Assembly: GCA_047495785.1 (NCBI GenBank)
Contig: JBLDXI010000019.1
Location: 806,001 to 870,000 of the forward strand
Length of the DNA stretch: 64,000 bases
From: Lepidodermella squamata
Taxonomy: Eukaryota; Gastrotricha
Direction: 5' to 3'
Shown here: one piece after another, positions 41,226 to 50,100 of the stretch
Layout: the number at the start of each line of letters is the position of its first letter
How positions within the stretch are numbered: the first letter of the stretch is position 1
Made by a program: the position numbers and the translations under genes
Notes under the pieces: model-generated
Told to the model about the DNA's origin: nothing
The model's input: the letters and a program-made list of their open reading frames with translations, nothing else
Databases searched by the model: none

Positions 41226-41966
41226 ATGGGGAAGCTCTTCCGAACTCTGTTCTCGAGTTGCATTCGCGGAAAAGAAGGATCAAATCAGAAAAGCAAGGCG
41301 GCGTCAAAATCTGTTAAAATTCACCTGCGTGCTGGCTTTGGCCGAACGAAAGTAACCTTAAGGTATCACTGGTCAAAAAAGCCCCAAATCAGTCCACAAA
41401 TTGTTGGCAAAAAGCCGCCTCCAGATCTTTCTGGGAGAAATAATCCATCAACAAAATGCTTTTGCACTTCAAGCTTCAACTCCGAACCAATGCAAAGCCC
41501 TGGAACTCGTGACCGCTACAAAGGTTGTCATAATTCTTCTGATTAAGCTATTGATATTAATTTTGTTTTGTTTCCAGATTTGCAAATCCAGCAAGCACGC
41601 CAACTTCGACTCTTAGCTACGAAACATCGCTCACTTGGCCCTAGTTACCACCGCTATGCCGAATTCGACAACAAGTTGGCAGCCAGCTTGTTTTTTAAGG
41701 CTTATAATCGCAGTGCTGATGTTTTAATATTGAGAGAACTCCTTCCGTTCGAAGCTTTGGACTACGTAAAAATGGCGTTCTCGAGGATTTTAAACGTAGC
41801 CAGCAAGTCCGATATACAACTGCGCATCGTGTTTGATGAAGACCAAGCTGGATGGGGCATATGCCGTATGGTCAATGAGTTTATTAGACAAAACAAATTT
41901 TGTAAGTTCACAAAACTGCTGAGCCAGCATGAGATTCAAGTAATGATTACAAATCACGATGAATAA
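41226..41966 (+). CDS. Unrecognised two-exon protein
   Basis: Exons 41226-41523 and 41578-41966 in phase across a 54-bp intron; 228 residues. The N-terminal 100 residues are basic and Ser/Pro-rich (KSKAASKSVKIHLRAGFGR). The C-terminal half is a compact alpha/beta segment (SADVLILRELLPFEALDYVK, LRIVFDEDQAGWGICRMVNE). I recognise no family. The poly(A) signal AATAAA overlaps the stop codon, and the convergent channel gene ends only 9 bp away. Confidence 0.6.
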
Positions 41967-41975
41967 ACTCTATTT

Positions 41976-43199
41976 CTATGATGACCACTTCAGAAACATG
42001 AGAATATGAATTAGCAATGTGGTTAACAACGTCAAAGAAAATGCGATCATATCACACAGGTTTAGGACCGTCATTTTTGAAAATGGATATCGTGTAGTGG
42101 CCGTACTATTCCACCATTTGAACTCAGAAAAGTGAGTTGTGAAGCAAAAATAGATGGTTATTAAAGCTGCTAACCATAACAGACTAGTAAAGTAGATAGT
42201 TACAGTTAACGGACTGTTAGATTGAGGAAGTTTAGCCTCTACAATTGCTTGAAGAAGGAAGTAACTCAGAACTATAGAAAAGCTCAAACTCGGCCGCTCA
42301 GGTAATTTGGCCGGTAAGGCGAACTGACAAAGCAACAGGGCAAACAGAGCAAAAGCAGGGACAAACAAGTTGATGATGTAACTCGAACCAGAACGTTGCA
42401 TGATGAAGGTGAATTTGCACCTGCTATAGTTCTGTTTTCCATAATTGACGGTTTTCTTGCTGTGCATTAGCCCTGTTAAATTCCAGACGCTGGCATAATT
42501 CATGAAATTGCTAGGAATCTCTCTACCGTCAGCTGATGCAGCCTGAAATCCGCCATTTTTGGCTGCAACCAGCATTACGGGCGACCAGAGTTGGAAAGTC
42601 AGTGAACACATTACGGAATCAAAGGGGAATCGACTCAAATTAGCTGTCAAATCGCAGTAGGAAACATATTTCCCCACTGCATCGTAGCCAGCTAATCCTT
42701 TTTTGTCGATGTAATGAGTTACGTAATGCCCTGAACTGGCGATGTCATTTACAGCGAAAACGTCGTCAGCACTGTTGGGCTGCCAAATAACGGGGTACCA
42801 AATCGGGAATTTGTCCTGCTTATTGGAGTCTGCGAAGTCAATCGGCCGAATTCGCCAGACATGACCCCAGTTCGGGTCATCCATCCATTTAACACACGGT
42901 AGGTTCCACTGAACAATCACGAAACCTGTTATAGTAATGGTCTGTTCAAGGTCGTTTATGTGATTGAACTTGATAAGCTGGAATTTTACGGTTACGTTGA
43001 CTGGGTCGCGGTAGTCGTAAACAGGTCGAAAGGTAGAACTGAGAGAAGAGCATTTCTGTAGCAATAGATTCGCTAGCTGTTCTTCGTGTGACAGCGACGT
43101 GTTGTCATTAACAGGGCCCAAAGTTGAAATCGCTTCGAAAGCCTCGAACGGGAGAATTAGGGAAAAAGCGGTTACAATTATTTTCATCATGAGAACCAT
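41976..43199 (-). CDS. Cys-loop ligand-gated ion channel subunit (copy A)
   Basis: 407 residues, intronless. A signal peptide (MKIIVTAFSLILPFEAFEA) precedes a nicotinic-like ligand-binding domain with ITGFVIVQWNL, WGHVWRIRPIDF, WYPVIWQPN and the Cys-loop containing FPFD. M1 (YIINLFVPAFALFALLLC), M2 (LSFSIVLSYFLLQAIVE), M3 and M4 follow, with a very short M3-M4 loop. The Cys-loop spans 15 residues between its cysteines rather than the canonical 13. M2 lacks the usual GEK/PAR selectivity signature, so ion preference cannot be read. Its ATG lies within the 3' end of copy B in another frame. Confidence 0.85.
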   Translation of the reverse strand: MVLMMKIIVTAFSLILPFEAFEAISTLGPVNDNTSLSHEEQLANLLLQKCSSLSSTFRPVYDYRDPVNVTVKFQLIKFNHINDLEQTITITGFVIVQWNLPCVKWMDDPNWGHVWRIRPIDFADSNKQDKFPIWYPVIWQPNSADDVFAVNDIASSGHYVTHYIDKKGLAGYDAVGKYVSYCDLTANLSRFPFDSVMCSLTFQLWSPVMLVAAKNGGFQAASADGREIPSNFMNYASVWNLTGLMHSKKTVNYGKQNYSRCKFTFIMQRSGSSYIINLFVPAFALFALLLCQFALPAKLPERPSLSFSIVLSYFLLQAIVEAKLPQSNSPLTVTIYFTSLLWLAALITIYFCFTTHFSEFKWWNSTATTRYPFSKMTVLNLCDMIAFSLTLLTTLLIHILMFLKWSS

Positions 43200-44442
43200 G
43201 ACCTCGATTAATCTTAAATGATTTTATTAAAATCAGACAAACAATTATTGCATGTATTAAGCAAATAACAAATATTGTTGAAGTAAATGCAATCAAATCT
43301 AGAAAAGCAATTAACCCCATCCGGAACGGCAGGTTGATTTTACGACCTTGCCACTTATCCTTCCCGCAAATGTAGTTCGACAGGCAAAAATAAACCGTCA
43401 ACCCAGTTCCTAACCAAAGCAATGCCGTCAAATAGAGGGAAACATAAATCGGATCGCTAGAGGACGGCAGCTTTTCATCGACAATCGCTTGTAATAAGAA
43501 GTAGGTCATAACAATTGTTAGCGAGAAAATAGGACGGCCTGTATCATTCGCTGGCATCAGCGTCGAAAATTGCAGCATTAAAAATAGCGCGAAAATCGGC
43601 ATATGTCGAATGTCGAGAATATAAGATGCGCTTCTTCTCTTCAAGACATAAGCGAAATTGAAGCGTTCGTAATAGCTTTTCCCATAAGGAACAGACTCTT
43701 GTGATGAGTAAAGACCAACTAGCTCCCAAACATCAGATTTACTGATAAAGTCGGGTGGAATGGCCGATGTATTCCCTGTGACTAAATCAACGTAAGCTGA
43801 TTGAAAGCCAAGGTTCGTTCCAGTAACGATATTCACCGGGGACCAAGCTTGAAACTGAAGAAAACAAGTTACCGAATCAAAGGGAAATCGGCTAAGATTG
43901 GCAGCTAGATCACAATATGCTTCGTATTTTCCGACAGCGTCATATCCAGCTTTTCCTTTCCTGTCAATGTAATGGGTTACGTAGCGATTTCCATTCACAA
44001 CATCATCGACGGACAGAACATTGTCAACTCCGTTGGGCTGCCAGATGAAAGGAAGCCACATCGGGTAGCTGCCGCTCACGGAATAATCTATCGGTCGGAT
44101 TCGCCATACATGCCCCCAATTTGTGTCATTTATCCACCCGGGGCAATTAACAAGGTCCCATTGCACGATGACAAAGCCAGTGATCGAAACTACTTCCATA
44201 GAATCATCGATTCCATTGAATTTCACGTTTTGAAACCGTATTTCAATGTTGATTTTATCCGTGAATTTGTCTGCCGGGCGAGACATTCGTTTCAGTGATG
44301 GACATCTTTCATAGATCAATTTAGCTAGTTCTTCCTCTTCAGATAATCCTGAACTCGCATTTCTCGGAGGGAGCAGAAGATCTCCTTGGCCAGCTATGGC
44401 TTTAATCAGATAAGTGATTAGCAGGAGTGATATTATCTTCAT
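43108..44442 (-). CDS. Cys-loop ligand-gated ion channel subunit (copy B)
   Basis: 444 residues, same fold and atypical Cys-loop (CDLAANLSRFPFDSVTC). It is closer to copy C (shared GLSEEEELA near the N-terminus, VRFQNVKFNGIDD-type and KGKAGYDAVGKY segments) than to copy A. The C-terminal 40 residues after M4 are hydrophilic (HDENNCNRFFPNSPVRG) and are encoded by DNA that also encodes the start of copy A, so this tail may be an artefact of a missed splice or a true overlap. It may form homo- or heteropentamers with its neighbours. Confidence 0.82.
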   Translation of the reverse strand: MKIISLLLITYLIKAIAGQGDLLLPPRNASSGLSEEEELAKLIYERCPSLKRMSRPADKFTDKINIEIRFQNVKFNGIDDSMEVVSITGFVIVQWDLVNCPGWINDTNWGHVWRIRPIDYSVSGSYPMWLPFIWQPNGVDNVLSVDDVVNGNRYVTHYIDRKGKAGYDAVGKYEAYCDLAANLSRFPFDSVTCFLQFQAWSPVNIVTGTNLGFQSAYVDLVTGNTSAIPPDFISKSDVWELVGLYSSQESVPYGKSYYERFNFAYVLKRRSASYILDIRHMPIFALFLMLQFSTLMPANDTGRPIFSLTIVMTYFLLQAIVDEKLPSSSDPIYVSLYLTALLWLGTGLTVYFCLSNYICGKDKWQGRKINLPFRMGLIAFLDLIAFTSTIFVICLIHAIIVCLILIKSFKINRGHGSHDENNCNRFFPNSPVRGFRSDFNFGPC

Positions 44443-44654
44443 TGAAAAAAAGCTTCATCTGTCTCAAAACTAAAGCTTCATATGCACTGCTTCACCGTGA
44501 AGTGATCATTTTTATATATACGCAGTCTGCAGAACGGTACATGGGTAACAAACGGGGTGGTCGATGTTTGCTCAAGCATTTTGCGAGGAAGTAACTCCCG
44601 CCACCCTATAGTTTGAGTTTGTTTTACCATCAATGATTCTTCTTGATATCAACT
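44443..44654. promoter_or_regulatory. Upstream region of channel copy B
   Basis: About 210 bp between the channel start and the tRNA gene. A TATATATA stretch (44513-44520) lies about 70 bp upstream of the start codon. Confidence 0.45.
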
Positions 44655-44726
44655 GGCTCAGTAGCTTAGTGGTAGAGCGTCTGTCTCGTAAACAGAAGAT
44701 CGCGGGTTCAATTCCCGCCTGGGCCT
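44655..44726 (+). tRNA. trnT-CGU: tRNA-Thr (anticodon CGU)
   Basis: Complete 72-nt cloverleaf: acceptor GGCTCAG/CTGGGCC, D-arm with AGTGGTAGA loop, anticodon stem TCTGT/ACAGA with loop CTCGTAA (anticodon CGT at 44687-44689), T-arm GCGGG-TTCAATT-CCCGC, discriminator T. No intron. Internal A box (TAGCTTAGTGG) and B box (GGTTCAATTCC). A T-run about 10 bp downstream can terminate Pol III. Confidence 0.95.
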
Positions 44727-44797
44727 TTGATAACTTTTTATAATCTGGCATGCATTCCAATTAGCCTTCATCCAAATACTTTCTAACAGTGTTTATG

Positions 44798-45092
44798 GCT
44801 GGAAGCAGTGGCGCGCTTCTGTAACTCAGCGACTTGAGAGCCGGGCTTGCCGAATGGCTGGCCGGTGGGAGCCCTGTCTCTGGATGTCACATGTCGATCG
44901 AGCGCCCCGTGTAAGTACGCCATCAACATGGTCGGTGCGGCGGAGGCCGTACTGCCCAGGTTGTGTAATGACACGTCAAAGGTCAGGTCCTAACGGAAGC
45001 AGCCTAACGATGTGCGTGGTGAGCGGTACCGGGACAGTGCTTGTGAATGTGCGCCTTAGCCAGCCCATCGGTTCAGCTGGACGCAAACCTTT
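44798..45092 (+). ncRNA. SRP RNA: Signal recognition particle RNA (7SL)
   Basis: About 295 nt, the usual metazoan length. The 5' Alu-domain start GCTGGAAGCAGTGGCGCG parallels the vertebrate 7SL start and is followed by the SRP9/14 motif TGTAAC. The S domain holds a GGAG-type loop for helix 6 (GCGGAGGC) and the diagnostic helix 8, GGTCAGGTCC-TAAC-GGAAGCAGCC at 44981-45004, with the SRP54-binding asymmetric loop and a UAAC tetraloop. It ends at a run of seven T's (Pol III terminator, 45090-45096). It lies 71 bp after the tRNA on the same strand, between two channel genes, and its end abuts the 3' end of copy C. Confidence 0.9.
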
Positions 45093-45155
45093 TTTTGTTT
45101 ATTCCACAATAAAAAATTTCACATCAATGATTACTTATACATTTTTATATCGATG

Positions 45156-46400
45156 TCAACCTCTGATGAGGATTGCGAAAAGTATCCCGTGAATAATTAC
45201 GGTAACAAGCACAGAGATAGCGAAACACGTGAAGTCAATAGCCGACAAAGCTTTAATTTTTCCAAGGCCGGGCGACTTGATATATTTCTGTTTCCAGTTC
45301 TCGCGCGAGCATAGAAAGTTCATTGCGCAAAAATACACTGTTAGACCAGTTCCAAGCCATAGGAGACCGGTTAGATAGAGCGAAACGTAGATGGGTTCAC
45401 TTGATTGAGGAAGCTTTTGATCGACAATGGCTTGCAGGAGAAAATAGGTCATGACTATTGTCAGAGTAAATGTAGGCCGGCTACTATCATCCGCTGGAAT
45501 GAAGAACGCGCCAAGAATCATCAGGAACAAAGCAAAAGTTGGAACGAATATGCTCAGTAAAAACGAAATGCTTCTTCTTTTTAGGATGTAAGCGTAGCTG
45601 AACCTTGTATAATTGGCTTTGCCGTAAGGTACTGGTCCCTCGAAGTAATATATGTCTTTCAGCTCCCAAACATCGGCAACACTGATAAAATCTTGTGGTA
45701 TAGGCGAGAGCTCGCCTGTGGCGGGGTCCGTAAATGAAGCTGGGAAGCCCAAGTTGGTTCCAGTGACCAACGTTGTAGGGGACCAGGCTTGAAATTCCAG
45801 AAAGCAAGTCACGGAATCGAAGGGAAACCTAGTCATATTAGTAGCCAGATCACAATATGAAACATATTTCCCGACCGCGTCGTAACCAGCTTTACCCTTC
45901 CTGTCGATGTAGTGAGTGGTGAAACGATTTGAGCCGGCTATATCATCGACTGAGAATACGGCTTCAGCCCCATTCGGCTGCCAAAGCACTGGAAACCACA
46001 TCGGATAGTTTCCGGTATCCGAAAAGTCGATGGGTCGAATTCGCCAAATATGACCCCAGTTAGAATCATTCAGCCATGGCGGGCAGTCGACTAAATTCCA
46101 TTGCACAATTACAAAGCCCGTAATCGAAATGTGCTCTAAGGTGTCGTCAATGCCGTTGAATTTCACGTTCTGAAATCGGACCTCAATGTTGATCTTGTCG
46201 TTGTATTTTTTCACTGGTCGAGTAACTCTTTTGAGAGACGGGCATCTCTCAAAGATCAAATATGCCAGTTCCTCTTCTTCAGACAATCCGGAGCTCTCGT
46301 TACGGGGAGGCAGAGGTTCATATGCAGACGATAACTGAATAATTATAGCTAAAAGGAGCAGTCCTTTAGCTGACATTTGAGGAGCGCAACGATGTCGCAT
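45156..46400 (-). CDS. Cys-loop ligand-gated ion channel subunit (copy C)
   Basis: 414 residues, intronless. Signal peptide (KGLLLLAIIIQLSSA), nicotinic-like extracellular domain, Cys-loop CDLATNMTRFPFDSVTC with 15 internal residues, four membrane helices and a short M3-M4 loop. M2 region reads FTLTIVMTYFLLQAIVDQKL, as in copy B. A minus-strand AATAAA at about 45097-45102 would end the transcript right at the SRP RNA terminator. Copy C is the most upstream member of the three-gene array. Confidence 0.85.
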   Translation of the reverse strand: MRHRCAPQMSAKGLLLLAIIIQLSSAYEPLPPRNESSGLSEEEELAYLIFERCPSLKRVTRPVKKYNDKINIEVRFQNVKFNGIDDTLEHISITGFVIVQWNLVDCPPWLNDSNWGHIWRIRPIDFSDTGNYPMWFPVLWQPNGAEAVFSVDDIAGSNRFTTHYIDRKGKAGYDAVGKYVSYCDLATNMTRFPFDSVTCFLEFQAWSPTTLVTGTNLGFPASFTDPATGELSPIPQDFISVADVWELKDIYYFEGPVPYGKANYTRFSYAYILKRRSISFLLSIFVPTFALFLMILGAFFIPADDSSRPTFTLTIVMTYFLLQAIVDQKLPQSSEPIYVSLYLTGLLWLGTGLTVYFCAMNFLCSRENWKQKYIKSPGLGKIKALSAIDFTCFAISVLVTVIIHGILFAILIRG

Positions 46401-47193
46401 ATGGGGGACAAAAATCGGCCGCCTTTCAAAAATTGTTCATATACCCTAGTTGATGACGAGTTCGCCAGATTTTGATGATGTTCAAACAGAAGGTATGGAA
46501 TTCATTATTTGAGTAAGCCTAATTTTATCAGCGCAATCCGCAATCCGACAAATCTTCTTCTCCAATTTTTACCAGTAAGTAATTATTCTTTTGGCAGAAT
46601 ATAAATATCGATCCGATCCGATTGTACCAAGTATCGATTGTAACCATGTGACTTATATCGCGACTTGCGCGCCAGAACAGTGTGCTGGAAATAGATAAAT
46701 GGCGTAAAATGCATTTGAAGCGCAGAACTGTTCAGCCTTTTTCTAGCGATCAGGCACGCGACCACCGACCAATTTGGCGAAGATGCAAGAAGTTAGTTTA
46801 CGTCATTTGTTTCTACCTCCTGCACACTGCTCTGGCGCGCAAGTCGCGAACACGATAACGAGCTAAACTTATTATCCCGTCCGGTTTATCATTGTTTTGA
46901 TGACAAGGTCTGGCTGACTTTTTGAATATTCGTGTAGGCGAAAAATCGTGATAGTCCATGCAGCGTCCGTCCACATATAAGTCACATGATTGTAGCAGTG
47001 AAATCCCGCCGGCGCCTTATTTGATCGCTTAAAGATCAGATCGCAACGCTCAAAAACCAGCTCTCCAGATCATTATTATTCCTTTTATTCTTCAAATTTT
47101 TACTAATTTTATTAGAAACAATTTTCGTTGCAAAAATATTCAGATAAATTATCACACAGAAACACATCATGAGATCAAAATATAACACACATT
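46401..47193. other. Intergenic region between channel array and giant sushi gene
   Basis: About 790 bp with no gene. It contains a MITE-like inverted repeat (46660-46855) and an outer pair of inverted ATGTGACTTATAT motifs (about 46646 and 46977). Confidence 0.5.
46660..46855. mobile_element. MITE-like hairpin element, copy 2
   Basis: Arms CGCGACTTGCGCGCCAGAAC and its near-perfect inverted copy (GCTCTGGCGCGCAAGTCGCG, ending near 46850) flank about 130 bp. The interior shares CACGCGAC and TTTGGCGAAGATGCAA with copy 1 near 41060-41095, so both belong to one family. Confidence 0.6.
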
Positions 47194-50100
47194 TTATCCT
47201 ACAACGAGCATTAAAGCAGGAGCGCGAAGAGAATAGACCTGAAATTCGTCTAGAAACGTATAGGTTTCACCAGGCTGTATCGGCATGTTGGTAGTGCCGA
47301 AACGCGCGGCTACAGCGAGGTACAGCCGGTCGACGGTGAATGCTAGGGCGTCATCAACGCCTGCCACAGGTATCACCCGAAGCTCCGGCGGTACCGAAAA
47401 ATGCGGGTAGTGGAACCCGATGAAGTCATCAGACAGAACCTGGAACCGCTGGTTCTCGGGTATCGTGAAGTTGTTGATTCCCACCCGACTAGTCCATGTT
47501 CGATGAGTTCCGAGAAGCTGCAGGGTCCCGCCAACTTTCCGCCAAACATCGAAATAGACAACGCGAGGAGCGTTGAGGCTGTAGTACACCCACTGTCTTG
47601 TTCTGCCGGAGCAGCCGGTTGTCAAATTGAAGAAAATATGCAAGAAAGACGAAAACGATTTTCCACTCAACGCTTGTATGGTGTCAAAGCGAGGCGGAAA
47701 ACTACTGCAAGGGACGTTGCCGAGGCACAACGGAGGGACTCCCCATTTACCGTCAATTCCACAGTAAATGGTTTTCGGGCCGGTGGGCTGCTCACCTGAT
47801 GAGCAGGTGTAAGTTGCGGTAAAACCGCCACTTGACAAACTCACCGACCCGCCATCGATTGATGGAGGTCTGGTCGAGGAGCAGTCTGGTGTCGTAACAT
47901 CAGCGGCTATACTCGAGTTCACGCCGATCAGTACCAAGGACAGAGATGCGGTGTTGCCAGACCCATCTACTGTGATGTTGTTAGGGTTGTTGTAATACAA
48001 CACCCCTCCCGACCATACCAACTGGCTGTGAATGACTGGGGCGAGATAGGAGAAGACAAGACCTCTGCTCGGGGTGAAGCCTAGTACTTGGTCTGATGTG
48101 CTTGTTTCGTAATGGAAACCCAAGTAATCCCCCTTCTCGACTTTCAGTTGGGATGCTGATGGGACGTCGTATGTTATCGACCCAAGTCTATCGGCTGTGA
48201 AGTAATTCACTCCGACTAGTTTGGCGCCACTGTTGTCAGGCAACGGGCGCCAGAGTCCCAAGTAAATACTTCCCTTGCCAATAGCCTGTAGCCGCCATCT
48301 GTACAACAACCCTCCAGAGCAAGGAAACGTAGCTGAAGGGAATAGGAAGCCTAGCGCAGTTACGTTGATGAACTGACCACTTGCATTAGAAATAGACCTA
48401 GCCGAACAACTCGTAGCGACTTCGCACTGAAGCGGTGGTGGGGTCGTCCAGCTACCCAACTGACTGCAATTTGCTACAACAGTCGACTGATTAGCGTAAA
48501 CAGGCGAAAAGCCTGTCGCGCATCGATAGGTCGCTGTCGACCCAGAAAGAGCTGGAGTGCCCACCGCCACAACAGCATTAGGCATAGCTGGTGGTGACGG
48601 GCAGGTTGCGGATGAAATATCTGCCCTGATTGCCGGTAACATGAACCGAGTACGCAATGCTAAATTGGAAGATGCAACGGAGAAATCACCCGGCCCTGCA
48701 CCCATCTGAAAGCCAAAAATCCGCTCGGAGTAATACGCGTCCCAAAGGGACGAGACTTGATTCGAACCCAAGCTATCCCTGGTATTACCCGATATTGTGG
48801 GAACGTCATAGGGTGACATGTAGTGGAAGCCTATCACATCACCCTGTTCAACGGGGATGTAATCGCTAGGTTTAAGGACGATTACATTCGAACCCTCCGC
48901 ACTTGGGACGACTTTGGTCAAGCCAATGAGATAGAAGACGTCAGACTTTAACCGCCACACGGCCAGGTAGCCCGACGCATTGGCGCTAGGATTAGCATAG
49001 GACGCATAATATCGCCATTGTGAGATCACCCCGTTACAAGCGATAGGATTGTTGAAAAATATATACAATGCGTTCGGAGGCGCTACGTAATCAACTCCAG
49101 TTGCCTCGTTACCGAATCCTCGGCAGGTAGCGGCTATGACTGGGTAGCCGCAGACCGGCGGAGAAGCCGACCACCTGCCGCCACTCTGACATGTGATTCT
49201 GAGACTGCCGGACAACAAAACCGTCCCAGCAGTGCAGTTGTAGTCGACTGTAGCTCCAACGCCGACAACTGATTTGCTGTTTGTTACAGCAAATTGGTCG
49301 GCAGAAGATCTTAGCACGCAAGTCTCGCTAGCAACCACAGTGGCTCGCAATACCGTCAACCGATTCAAAGGCAATCGACCACCGAAATCCAGAACTGTTT
49401 CAGGAACCGTTGCGCTAATAATGTTGTCAACGTCGTAGTTTCCGAGAAAGACCTCTAAATCCTTCCCTACATAGCCTGTTTTAGAGTAGGTTAGAAATCA
49501 AATACAATTCTTTCAAATTGTTTTACTTGAGATGTTTGACGTTGTATTTCCAATAACAGTCCCAAGAGTAACGATTTCCAAGGGTATTTCGTTGGAGTCG
49601 TAAAAGTAGCCGATCACATCACCAGGTCTCACCTGAATCGTTTGTAAGGTTACATTGTACAGTCATCACCAAGTACTTACCACTATTCCGGAAGTTTGAG
49701 CCTGAATCTCGGTATAGCCAGTTCCCGCGTAAGGTACCATTTGAGTACTACCGACGAGCGAATACTTGTAAGTTGAGTTGGCAGGGCGCCAAACCGCAAA
49801 ATACACCGGGGCTTCCGCGACTCGTATGTAGGCTTGCCACGTCCTGACGATGCCAGCGCATTTGAACACCTGATTCGGGTAAACGACGGCGAGCGATGTC
49901 TCGGATTTGAACATGTAAGCTGTGTCGTACGCCATACCTGCAGCACAAGTGCCACCCCGATCGGTAACAGTTGTGATTGTGGTTGTTGCCGTAGTTGTAG
50001 TAGTCGAGGTGGTTGACGTTGCTGTAGTCCTACGAGTAGTCGAGGACGTCGAACCAGTCGCGGAAGTAGTATCCTCCCTGTCCCAGAATGTAGTCGTCGT

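Noticed and set aside
44572-44760. Minus-strand ORF containing AGIEPAI
   Set aside because: This is the familiar antisense translation of a tRNA gene (tRNA-Thr at 44655-44726).
44783-45192. ORFs on both strands over 44783-45192
   Set aside because: They cover the SRP RNA gene, whose conserved helices explain the base composition; no protein family visible.
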